The notes under the pieces were generated by a model. The model was not told the origin of the DNA. It searched no databases and saw only the letters and a list, made by a program, of their open reading frames with translations. Positions 12,066 to 22,878 of a stretch of DNA of 64,000 nt are shown piece after piece; position 1 is the stretch's first letter; every line of letters starts with the position of its first letter. The stretch covers positions 40,593,738-40,657,737 of the forward strand of contig NC_052612.1 of NCBI RefSeq assembly GCF_016545825.1, given 5' to 3'. Origin of the DNA: Eucalyptus grandis (lineage: Eukaryota; Streptophyta; Magnoliopsida; Myrtales; Myrtaceae). Made by a program: the position numbers and the translations under genes.

Positions 12066-13400
12066 CTAAAGAACACACATGTTAATCCTTCCGTTCTTGT
12101 TCTTCTTCGTTGAATCACGCTTGAGCAGAAGCCGAGGCATCTTTGCTTTCGCCGGCAACGTCAATGTACTCCACACAGTCCTGGTCATCTTCGGTTTCGT
12201 CATTGGAGTCATCTCCTCCTCCTCCTCCTCCTTCGTCTTTGGGGTCAGTTGCTTCATCGACAGTGTACAGACACTGGAGGTTCGGCGGTCGAAGGAACTC
12301 CCCGTAACTTTCATCAGTCGCTTCATCTCTTGGGCCTACAATATCTTTGCCAAATCGCATTTGAGCATATTGTCGTCTTTCTTTTTCTCCTCCTTCTTCA
12401 TCTTCAAGGTCTGCTGCTCCATCGACAACGTTGGAAGTCTGGCAGTTGGAGGAACTCCCTATAACTTTCCTCAATGGCTCCATCTTTTGGGTCTGCAATG
12501 TCCTTTCCGAATCGCACTTGAGCAGAAGCCGAGGCATCCACGTCATCGTCTTCTTCTACTCCTCCTCTTTCTTCATCTTCGGTCTATGCTTCTCCACGAC
12601 AGCATGCTGACGTTGGCGGAGCTCTAGCCGTGAGGAACTCCCTCTTAACTCTTGCCAATGATTTCATCTATTAGGCCTGCTATGGGCCCATTTGGTTCGG
12701 CTTTTGGGAATGCATTTGCCAAAATGCAAATACTTGGGGGCTTTAGAAATGCAAATATCGTTTGGTAAAATTTGTATTTGTAAATGACTTTTATTAAATT
12801 AAAAAAAAATTATATTTTCTTTTTTGAAGTCCGGCCAGACCGCCGGATCCGGCGGACGGATGGCCGGATCTCAGTCGCTCGGGGTCGCGTGACCCGGGCG
12901 ACGGCCGCCGAGGTCGCGCGACCCGGGCGACGGCCGGGTCTCCCGGGTCGCGCGATTCGGGCGACAACCGCCCGGGTCGCGCGACCGGGCGTCGCCCGAG
13001 GTTCGGCGACGGCGGGGGACCCTTGGTCAAGGCGGTCGCGGCGCATTACGGCGGCGTGCGCGACCCCTTGGCCGGCGGTCGTCGGCCTCCGGTCGGCTTT
13101 GCTCAGGTGAAGATGAACAGTGGAAGTTGCATTTCGAAAATGCAACTTCCCAATGGACCTCTCCCCCTCCATTCCCCCAAAGCCCTTTCAACCCCATTGG
13201 AGATGCACCGCATCTCCCAAAGCCTCCAAAAAATGAACCAAACACCACAAAGATTTGGCCACCCGTGGGGCTTTAACCCAAACGCTTTCCAAATGCCCAA
13301 CCAAACAGGGCCTATGTCTTCGCCGAATCGCGCTTCAGCAAAAGCCAAGGCATCTTTGATGGATTCTTTGTACGGGGAATACAAAGCATGGAGAGCAAAA
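12066..13400 (-). pseudogene. Degenerate acidic-repeat coding array
   Basis: On the minus strand, three and a bit imperfect units of about 170-180 bp follow one another, interrupted by the element at 12685-13312. Each unit starts like DASASAQ or DALAFAEA, continues RFGKDI or RFGEDI, then (in the best units) DEATDESYGEFLRPPN, and ends in a run of D/E codons (GAA/GAT/GAG). The frame changes between units and stops occur, so no continuous protein remains. I do not recognise the family. Similarity is stronger at unit starts than in the acidic tails, which looks like duplicated exon-sized blocks rather than a simple satellite. Confidence 0.4.
12685..13312. mobile_element. 628-bp TIR element with GC-rich core
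   Basis: The left end is GGCCCATTTGGTT and the right end is AACCAAACAGGGCC, an imperfect terminal inverted repeat. TATG stands on both sides (12681-12684 and 13313-13316), and removing the element restores a sequence matching the neighbouring repeat units ('gcctgctatgtcttcgcc'). The core at about 12835-13100 is very GC-rich with repeated 'gggcgacggcc' and 'ggtcgcgcgac'. Open frames in it are a by-product of composition. No transposase is present, so it is non-autonomous. A 4-bp duplication fits no common plant superfamily cleanly. Confidence 0.65.
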
Positions 13401-13719
13401 GCCTGTGGGAGAGATTAACTTTACAGCAGGGCCATTTTTTCTGTGATTTTATCGGTTTGACATAGACCATTACTAGTCTGAGCCCTCTTGCCGTAAACAA
13501 AATATTTAGCTACTACAATCCTACACTGGAGTATGTCGAACTACTTCATCTGAAAATTTGGAAATATTTCTATCTTGGTGGGAAAGACAAATATTTATCT
13601 GGGAGCTAAGGAGGCTGTCGGGGGAAGATAGCCAAAAAATAAGCATATGGGCTTCGGATAAGTAGCTCCAATGTTGTGAACGAGGGGCCTAATGAAAAGG
13701 TTCAAACTGTTCTTCGTCA
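13401..13719. other. Intergenic, nothing recognised
   Basis: I see no gene, repeat or regulatory signal here that I can support. Confidence 0.4.
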
Positions 13720-14085
13720 ATTTTTAGCCCTTTAAATTTAATTGGCCTAAACATCAAGAGTTCTAGTACTAATTGCCAAGTTCTATACTATTTCGGGAGG
13801 ACCCGCATCCAACTTTCTTGCTGGATTTTGGCCTGCCGTATCATAAAAGTAATCGAGAATTTTGCATTATATCAGCAATTGAAAAGGACAAATGGTGGAA
13901 TATGTATGTAGAGCACTCCAATACTGTCGGTCCATTTGATTTCAAGTTTCTCTACTCTCTGCGTTTGGCCGGCGGTTTGAAAGTCGACGTATGGTGTGAT
14001 GTCTTTATGTCAAGTGAACTCCACAAAGCATGCATCGGGCAAAATCATCATCATGTTCTCGGACTTGCCTCCCCCGATATTTATT

Positions 14086-14258
14086 TATTTTTATTTTTTG
14101 TTACCGGGGAACTGCCGTATAGCTAGCAGCCGACGGTATAAACTCGGGACGACTCGTAGGGACCCACTTCCCACGAGCTGTAGGTGAGTCATACAATGGG
14201 GGCGAGAAGTTTCGAATCTCTTCCCCGGTTGAGGGGCACCGCGGAATGGGTCTCCCAG
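14086..14258. mobile_element. Short retroposon-like insertion (173 bp)
   Basis: The insertion is present in unit 1 and absent from unit 2 of the duplication. TATTTATT lies on both sides (14078-14085 and 14259-14266), while unit 2 has it once (20838-20845). The left end is T-rich, as if a poly-A tail were on the minus strand. A box-B-like 'tttcgaatct' is present at about 14212 but on the other strand, so a SINE assignment is uncertain. Confidence 0.55.
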
Positions 14259-14383
14259 TATTTATTGTTCCGAACTAAAACCTATCTTTTGCTCATTGTC
14301 CACTTTTCCCTTCCCAAGTTGCATAAGAAACCAGAAAAAAGGTCATCTGAGCCTCGTCGTATCCAAGAGACATTGACGGACAG

Positions 14384-14389
14384 CACGTG
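14384..14389. promoter_or_regulatory. G-box, displaced, unit 1
   Basis: CACGTG lies in a context homologous to the G-box 414 bp before copy 2 ('cattgacggacagcacgtgg'). Here it is 2.96 kb before the copy 3 ATG, because AT-rich repeats lie between. Confidence 0.4.
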
Positions 14390-14719
14390 GCCGACCACCA
14401 ATCCTCGTCGGGATCGCTCACGCAAGTCGAAATATGCTCAGAGCCCTCGGGCATCTTACACTTCATGTTGACTATGACAAGTACGTGCCTCGTTTCTGAT
14501 TGGAAAGATTTTTTTTTGCTTTTAATAATGTCTCTTTGCTTACATGGGGAAAAGATTGACTTGTCCTCTACGCCAGATCCAAGAGTTGGTCCCAAATGTA
14601 AAGAAATTAATGGGACTCGACCAGGCTATAACAACACACTTTATTTTTTAATTGAATTGCTTGACAAGTTCGTCGATCATCAATTTTCCAGGGGTAAAGT
14701 TTAAGTACATGACAATTGA

Positions 14720-17060
14720 TTATCTCGAAACATGTATATAAGTTGAAGATTAAGTAAAGAAGGATCCATTGGTCAAGAGTAACAATAGCTATTAGCTAAG
14801 GATCAGGGGATAGTTAGAAATTGGCCTTAGAGAATGCACAAATCAAGACAGCTAGAGATTTTTATTGAAAAATAGTGAAATTCATAATGAAACCGTTCAT
14901 TTAAAAGTACGGGAAGAATCAAGAAAAATGCATAAATAGAAGCACGACTTTTCAAATTTCGACTATGAAAACATGAAAATGCAAATATCATTCCTAAAAG
15001 ATCGATCTTGATTGATTTTGCTCGAGTGTGAAGTTGAATTATGATAGAAATTAGATTTCTTGGTTTAAATACTTGTCTTTGACTATAAAAGCTTTCCATT
15101 TGTATTTTATGTGTCTTTTACTTTCTCTACATACTTCAATCATCTTCATTAGCAATACAGGTTTGGTTTCGGTCATCAAGAAAGTGTAACCTCCAAGAAT
15201 GTAAGCCATTTTTAATCGCTAAAATTTCATGCGTTGTTGTTTTCAATTTATTATTAATGCATTATTTAGCAATTTGAGTTTTGGCAAAGCCCTTGAGTCT
15301 TTCATGCATATTAGATTCCTTTTATTTTTTATAGAAATAAAATTTATCAATATCAATCGGCCATCAATCACATTCAATTGAACTTTGATCACTTCTAGAA
15401 AGAGAAAATTTCTCAAATAAAAATAAACTTATTGCACTTTTATAAATTCAATCTAGTTAATTTAGTCTTAAACTTTTTAACAATTTTTTAATTGAATTAT
15501 TCTAATCAATTTTGATTGGAAATCACTAATATTAATGTTAATTTTTTTACTTAATACGCCCAATGCTTATATAAATAATTTTTGTAATTTTTTAAAACTG
15601 CTGGTGATCCCCTTGTACCAACTCCCTTATTTTATGCTCATCGAATTTGACATGACAACCGTGCGGAGGACAGATGGGGATGCATCACCCATTTCTATGT
15701 CAAGCTATTAATGTTTCATGTCATGTTTGGCTCCCCAAGAAAGTATCAGCTCATAAACCTCGTACCAAGAATCAGAAGTATCACGTGAAAAAAAAATAAT
15801 AATAAAGAATTTAATTTCAGAATTTTTTATAAGGCATTTGTTAAACAATAAGATTAAAAATGTGTCGTCTCTAATACGTGAAAATAATAAGACACTTTAG
15901 TTACATTTATAATTAACTACTTAAATTATATATAATTATTTGATTAGTTCAACATGTGTTGTTATATTGAGTAATACCAAAAGTTTCGAGTTAAGTTCTG
16001 CGCATCAACTCAAATTAGCATTTCGATAGAATTAAATTGGTGAAATTAAAAATTTTAAAATTGAATTGACATAAATACAATCAATCTAAGACTTAATTGA
16101 TAATTTCATTAAGATTTAGTTGCTAATTTCCACCTAATTGAAATCGTTGATTATCTCGCGATGACAACCTTACAACAACCCAGCTAACAACTCCCTTATT
16201 ATATGTATGCTCATTGGAATTTGACATGACAACTATGCGCAAGAAAGATGGGGAATGCATCACCAATTTCTATGCCAAACAATCAATATTTATGTCGTGT
16301 TTGGCTACCCAACATGGACGGCTTAAAGCAGCGAGAAGGTCGAGGTTAAAACCGCTGGCTATAAACCTCGTACCAAGTGGCCCGGATTGGGGTAGGTGGC
16401 TAACTAGGGTTTGTATAATCTTTTGTCAAAATAAAAAGAAATTTCCAATTAGCAAAACATTTATAAAAGAAAGGAGAAGTTTCCCGAGAGGTTTCATCAA
16501 ACACTTCGCTCTTATGTGAAGATAAGAATAACTGATGCTTTGTGAATTATATTATCTTTGCGACAAATACGTGTACTTCCTTATGTACACAGAAAAGAAA
16601 AATTATGTATTATATATAATAATTTCCTATGCAAAGAAGATCCCATTTGACCACCGGATTCGATGATCTAACAAATTTCATTCCAATCGTACACATCCTA
16701 CCCCTTTAAAGTATAGTTACAAGATGACGATGTTTATAACTTAATTCGTACAATTGAGAAGTTTAGAATTGAATTAGCGGCCGTATAATAAATTTACGAT
16801 TTTTTGGACAATTCTCCATATTAAAGCACACATAGATAAGGAATATTGAATATTGCACATATTACATGAAAAGAAATATATAATTTAGTTTTAATATATT
16901 TTCTAAGGCATTTGTTAAATAACCAGATTAAAGGTGTGTCATTTCTAATACATGGAAATGATAACATATTTAGTTACATTCAAAATTAACTACATAAATT
17001 TTATATAATTCTTTTAATTAGTTCAACCGGTGTTGACTATATTAAGCAACGCCGGAAGTT
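14720..17060. repeat. AT-rich internal repeats upstream of copy 3
   Basis: Two related blocks are seen. One starts at about 15640 ('gaatttgacatgacaaccgt', then 'gatgcatcacccatttctatg', later 'tagttcaacatgtgttg'), and the other at about 16210 ('gaatttgacatgacaactat', then 'tagttcaaccggtgttgac' near 17018). Both contain the same order of landmarks, so one is a duplicate of the other. No gene is supported. The open frame from 16214 is a repeat artefact. Confidence 0.6.
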
Positions 17061-17351
17061 TTAATGCTAAGTTCCTTTTATCGAGTCAAAATCACCCTTT
17101 CGGTTGGAAAAATATTCATCTGGACCTAATTTCAATATATCAAATAAATTATAATCATTAATCACGAGGGATTCAGATGAGAGGATAGATCATAAGATAC
17201 GAAGGGAGAAATTCCTCCTCATAAAAAGTCAAACCGTCCGGCCTCACTTCAGATTGAACGATCAACTGCCGTTCGGACATCACAAAGCTCGCCACCTTGA
17301 GCGACCGTGCGAGAGATCGAGTGACCGATATTGACTCCGAAGCGGACGACA

Positions 17352-19598
17352 ATGGAGTTCCCATATGGTCATCACGCTCACGGACACCACCACAAACACG
17401 ACGGCGACGACAACGACGAGGAGTCCCGAAGAAACCTGCCCTACCCGCCACCCGGAGCCACCCTCCCGCCCTACGTCTACGGCCAGCCTCCCCCTCCTCC
17501 TCCGCCGTCCAACGTGTACCACACCTCGCACTCGCCTCCCCCGTCCGCTTACCCCTCCCCCTACCCTCCACCGCCTCAGATGTTTCCTCAAGGATCAACC
17601 GAGTACTCTGCTTACCCGTACCCGCCGCACGTGGCTCACGGCGGTGGAGCTCTGGCCTCTTACTTCGCCTACAAGCTCACTTACAACGTTTTCTGCAAGG
17701 CCAACCCCAATTATTCTCTCGCTATCAGGGACTCAAAACTCGTTCTTGCACCCTCCGATTCCAGTGATCCTTATCAAGTATGTCGTTTTGCTTTGCTTTC
17801 GCCTGTCACCCCCGAACCTTGATCTTTGGTTCTGTAAAATATATTCAACTTGATAGCCCTTTTTTTACGGGGGTTTGGTCTGATCTGCCTAATCTGAGCG
17901 TTTCTGAGCTTGTTTGAGTGTTGTTTGACTTTTTTTCTTTCCGTCGTGTGAGTGATGGTTTTTATTCTTTAATTCTTTTGGTGATGTGGAGTGGCTTGTA
18001 TGATTTCATTTGATCAGAAGTGGTACAAGGATGAGAAGTTCAGCACCAGAGTCAAGGATGAAGAGGGTTCTCCCTGCTTTTCTCTGGTCAACAAGGCCAC
18101 TGGTGAGGCCATCAAGCACTCTGTTGGAGCCTCTCACCCGGTGAGTTTGTCTCTCTAGATATTCAAATCTGAAACCTCTGCAATTATAGGATACCCGTTC
18201 GAGCTGCAAATTAGGATAGGAAGAATGATCTATTCGCATAATCTGGGCTGTAGAGCAGAAGAAAAGCTCATGAGACTAGTTATAAGCCAGATATCACTTT
18301 CGTGCGAGTCGTATTTCGGTGACCATGATACTTTAGCCCATCATCAATCTCATTGGTCAACAGAGCTGTCAAGTTTGTTCTCCTTGTTCGACCAAAAGAA
18401 GATTGCAGTCTTCCAATTATTATCGGCTTTGATAGCCAAGAATCATGACTATGGATGTTGCCTTGTATTGACTTGCATGATAAACTTTGGAGATTCAGGC
18501 ATTGGATTGATCAAATTACTAGTCATTCGTTTTAGCAGCGCTATAACTTCTAAATTATCGTTTTTCTATACTTGTCTAGATTCTGTGAGTGACTTCACGA
18601 ACATAAGTGTGTCATTCTAGTGTGTCATAGAAACTAAGGTTAATCTCAAAATGGCTCATTATAAGCTATATCTGAACATTTGTTTATCTTCCGTTCGGTT
18701 GTTGTACCACGATCCTCTGATTCGGTTTCATTTTTGGTAACTGATCGTCAGACCGGTCGTGGTTCCAAAAGAATTCTTCTTGAGGCATAAGTTGTTTTCC
18801 ATTCTGGCTACCATTTTAGTACCTTTTTCGCTGCCTGAATATTTTCTTGCATTTTTGCCTTTATGAATGCCAACGTGGACACTACTGAAAAGGTCGACCG
18901 CCCTCTAAAGTCAGCATTGTCTTTCAGCTTCTGTGAAAAAGCCTGTTTGCACCGAGCCTTCACTTTCGTTGCCTCAACTTGAGTTTCATCTCGACATGTG
19001 TATTTTTGAGCCAATTGTTGGGTTTGGTTAAACTCCTGGAGGTTCTCATGATTTGCACATAATGCATGCTTCCTCACCAGAAAATGGACAAATATATTTT
19101 GGATTAGGATATATGTACCTGGTGATCATACAGTAGTGAGGGACAGACCCACTTTGAAATCAAAGGAAAAGCTTAATTTAAGCCTTAGCTCTCTGAAAAT
19201 ATTGTTGGTATCAGAGATGCAGATATTTGTCGGATCTAAGATTTGCACTTTTGGTAATCTGCAGGTGCAGCTGGCACCCTATAATCCAGAGCAGCTTGAT
19301 GCATCTGTTCTGTGGACGGAGAGCAAGGACCTTGGCGATGGTTACAGAGCCGTAAGGATGGTTAACAATGTTCACCTGAATTTGGATGCTTTTCATGGTG
19401 ACCAATTATCCGGCGGCGTTCATGATGGCACAACTATTGTGCTCTGGCAGTGGAACAACGGAGATAATCAGAATTGGAAGATCACTACGCATTGTAAGTT
19501 CCTTAGACGCAGAGGAGAGAAATAACCTTTTTTACAACTAGACACTCGTTTCTTTTTCTTTCATTTCTGAACTATACCCTTTGATGGTTGATGCAGAA
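17352..19598 (+). CDS. EULS3: EULS3-type lectin, copy 3 (intact)
   Basis: The product is a 259-residue EUL-domain lectin by my exon model: 17352-17777, 18018-18140, 19265-19493, plus two bases at 19597 that complete a TAA stop. Residues 1-~100 form a His-rich start (MEFPYGHHAHGHHHKHDGDD) and a Pro/Tyr-rich leader (PPPSNVYHTSHSPPP). The lectin domain runs from LASYFAYKLTYNVFCKANP to NNGDNQNWKITTH, with DSKLVLAPSD, TRVKDEEG, LVNKATGEAIKHSVGASHP, VLWTESKDLG, RMVNNVHLN and HDGTTIVLWQWN as in the family. There is no signal peptide or membrane segment, which fits a nucleocytoplasmic lectin. If the last donor is not used the protein gains CKFLRRRGEK and stops at 19525. All introns are GT..AG; the two inside the domain are phase 0. 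The N-terminal start is shared with copy 4 and has no upstream in-frame ATG of better context. Confidence 0.88.
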
Positions 19599-20326
19599 TA
19601 CATGGGGGAAGAGTACCTGAATTTGGAGGTTGTCTTATTTGCGGGATATGCATTTGGTGGATTGCTATGCTTCCACGCGAGTTTGTGTTGTGATCTCCAA
19701 TATTGCTTCTATCTCCATGCTCGATTAAGACTCGACTGCTATCGTGTGTTACTTTTACTTTGGATTTTATAGCATTATCATTTTGTGTGTTATATCACAC
19801 CGCAGACTCTATATATATATGCCTGATAAATTGGTAATCCTCTGCATTAAGCTGTTTTAGATGTCGCTTGTGGAGATAGATATACTATATCATGTATGTG
19901 TTGCAAGCGCGAGAAGAGCATGTTCTCATGTTGCCATGCGCTGCTACATCGCAAAGTGACAAATATGACAAGAGCAGCTGTTAATTTTACAGCTATTGTC
20001 CTTTTTTTCTTAGAATCAATCATGTCCATCGTTTTCCTCAGCTGACTTGATCGTCTCACGCGTTTACACATCCAATCGCCCACCACAGTCTTGAGTTCCT
20101 TTGGACTTGATTTCGTTTCATAATTGGGTTGAGATCAGTTAAAAATTAGGCTTTCGAGCATTGATTCTGGGAGTTGGACATCAGGTGTTCGATGTCTCAC
20201 AGAGCTTCTATCTTCTATCTTCATCAGTAGTTCCGAGGATAGACTCTTTAGCCATAATTAGAGGCTGCGTGTCCGTTTAGTAGGTGAGGAGGCTTTCCTT
20301 CGACGTCTCCATCGGGCCGAACTGTG

Positions 20327-20475
20327 CAAGTCCGAGTTCAAGGCCCTAAAAGAAATTTCTGGGTCCGAATCCTAAACCAAGACAGAGTACGAAATAAGTA
20401 CGCAAGTCCGAGTTCGAGGCCTTAAAAGAAATTTCTAGGTCCGAGTCCTAAGCCACGGCAGAGCACGAAATAAGC
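20327..20475. repeat. ~73-bp minisatellite, two units
   Basis: The unit 'gcaagtccgagttc..ggcc', 'ctaaaagaaatttctgggtc', 'cctaaaccaagacagagtac' occurs twice in a row here. It recurs once at about 27709 and twice at 28018-28160. It sits at the right border of both units of the segmental duplication. Confidence 0.75.
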
Positions 20476-22194
20476 ATGAAATTTTTAGCCCTTTAAATTT
20501 AATTGGCCTAAACATCAAGAGTTCTAGTACTAATTGCCATTTATATACTATTTCAAGTGGACCCGCATCTAAGTTTCTTGCTGGATTTTGGCCTGCAATA
20601 TCATAAAAGTAATCGAGAATTTTGCATTATATCAACAATTGAAAAGGACAAATGGTGGAATACGTATGTAGAGCACTACAATACCGTCGGTCCATTCGAT
20701 TTTAAGTTTCTATACTCTCTGCGTTTGGCCGGCAGTTCGAAAGTGGACGTATGGTGTGATCTCTTCATGTCAAGTGAACTCCACAAAGCATGCACCGGGC
20801 AAAATCATCATCATGTTCTTGGACTTGCCTCCCCGGGTATTTATTGTCCCAAAGTAAAATCTATCTTTTGCTCAATGTCCACTTATTCCTCACCAAGTTG
20901 CATGAGAAACCAGATAAAAAGTCATCTGAGCCTCTTCGTATCCAAGAGACATTGACGGAGAGCACGTGGACGACCACCAATCATCATCGGGATCGCTAAC
21001 GCAAGTCGAAATATGCTCAGAGCCCTCGGGCATCTTACACTTCATGTTGACTATGACAAGTACGTGCCTCGTTTCTGATTGGAAAGATTTTTTTTTGCTT
21101 TTAATAATGTCTCTTTGCTTACATGGGGAAAATATTGACTTGTCCCCTTACTGACACCGGATCCAAAAGTTGGGCCCAAATGTAAAGAAATTAATGGGAC
21201 TCAACCAGGCCATGACAACACACTTTATTTTTAAAAATGAATTGCTTGACAAGCTCATCGATCATCAATTATCAATGGATAAAGTTTAAGTACATGACAT
21301 TTGATTAACTCGAAACATGTGTATAAGTTGAAGATTGAGTAAAGGATCCGTTGGTCAAGAATAACAGTAGCTAAGGATTAGGGTATAGTTAGAAATTGGC
21401 CCTAGAGTATGCACAAATTAAGACAGCTAAAGATTCTTATTGAAAAATAGTGGAATTCAGAATGAAATCGCTTATTTAAAGATACGAGAAGAATCAAGAA
21501 AAATGCACAACGCTTCAAATTTCGACTATGAAAACATGAAAATGTGAATATCATTCACAAAAGATCAATCTAGATTGATTTTGCTCAAGTGTGAAATTGA
21601 ATTATGATAGAAATTAGATTTCTTGGTTTAAATACTTGTCTTTGACTATAAAAGCTTTCCATTTGTATTTTATGTGTCTTTTACTTTCTCTACATACTCC
21701 AATCATCTTCATTAGCAATATAGGTTTGGTTTCGGTCATGAAGAAAGTGTAACCTCCAAGAATGTAAGCCAATTTTTGAATAGCTAAAATTTCATGCGTT
21801 GTTGTTTTCAATTTATTATTAATGCATTATTTAGCAATTTGAGTTTTGGCAAAGCCCTTGAGTCTTTCATGCATATTAGATTCCTTTTACTTTTGATAGA
21901 AATAAAATTTATCAATATCAATCGACCATCAATCACGTTCAATCGAACTTTGATCACTTCTAGAAAGGGAAAATTTCACGAATAAAAATAAACTTATTGC
22001 ACTTATATAAATTCAATCTAGTCAATTTAATCTTAAACTTTTTGATAATTTTCCAATTGAATTATTCTAATTAATTTTGACTGGAAATCACTAATATTGA
22101 TGTTAATTTTTTACTTAACACGTGCAACGCTAATATAAATAATTTTTTTGTAATTTTTTAAAACCGTTGGTGAGGCCCTTGTACCAACTCCCTT

Positions 22195-22878
22195 TATTTA
22201 TTTATTTTTGGTCTAAAACGATAGTATTATTAAGAACACAAAGAGTAACAACCGTTCGACAGTGCTTCAGAATAAATAAGGTCAATAAAATGCTGAGGAG
22301 GAGATACAGCCCAGTTCGTTGGAAGGAGAGAGCGCTCATGGGCTTTGGCGGCCCAGTCGGCAATAACATTTGCTTCTCTTCGGCAGTGATGAATCTTCAA
22401 ATTAGGAAACATGGCCACAACGACGTGCATTCGGCGAACAGAGCTTTGTTCTCCCAAGGTGTCGAGGTAGGGTTTTGCATGGCTTCCACAAGAACGGAAC
22501 AGTCAAATTCCAGCACAAGATGATCGTTTGATTTCCCTTTCTGCAGCAGAAATTTAAGTGTAAGAACGAGCGCCTGCACCTCTGTTTGCAGAGCTAAGGA
22601 GGCAATGACGGTGCCGGTAAAGCCGTCGGTTAATTGGCCTGAAGAGTCCCGGCACACACGCCACTGAGCCTTCATATTGGGCTGATGGGTAGGCACCATC
22701 TATGTTTACCTTTACCACTCCCGAATCTGGTGCGCATCATCTCTGCTCTGGATCTGATTGTTGTAAACCCTTTTTCGGCTTCGTTTGATTGCAGCATCGA
22801 ATGGATCCAGCATTTGCTAAAGCCACCCGTACCACCTGTACCCTCGATCAAACTCAAATTCTCGACCGACCAAAAAAA
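22195..22878 (-). mobile_element. 5'-truncated LINE fragment with RNase H-like domain
   Basis: AACTCCCTT flanks the insert (22186-22194 and 22879-22887), whereas unit 1 of the duplication has this once. On the minus strand the sequence encodes the end of a plant LINE-type RNase H domain with frame breaks. It starts near codons for KVNIDGAYP, then GQLTDGFTGTVIASLALQTE, LVLEFDCSVLVEAMQ, and HHCRREANVIADWAAKA near the end. The plus-strand left end is T/A-rich ('tttatttatttattttt'), matching a 3' poly-A tail of a minus-strand element. It inserted after the segmental duplication. Confidence 0.75.

Larger units (their letters stand above)
13720..20475 (+). repeat. Tandem segmental duplication, unit 1 (carries lectin copy 3)
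   Basis: From 'tttttagccctttaaattta' at about 13722, this block is repeated downstream from about 20486. Long stretches match with only scattered changes: a ~350-bp block at 13.75-14.07 / 20.53-20.83 kb, the AT-rich upstream repeats, the whole lectin gene, and the 3' flank. The offset between units is 6760 bp at the left end and 7347 bp at the lectin ATG. Most of the difference is explained by one insertion in each unit. The unit ends in a ~73-bp minisatellite. Confidence 0.85.

Noticed and set aside
12784..13248. Arg/Gly/Pro-rich open frames in the GC-rich core of the TIR element
   Set aside because: Several overlapping frames on both strands are open at once, which reflects GC composition.
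14086..14258. tRNA gene, because of 'tttcgaatct'
   Set aside because: No acceptor stem, D-arm or anticodon arm could be folded around it; the flanking duplication marks it as an insertion.
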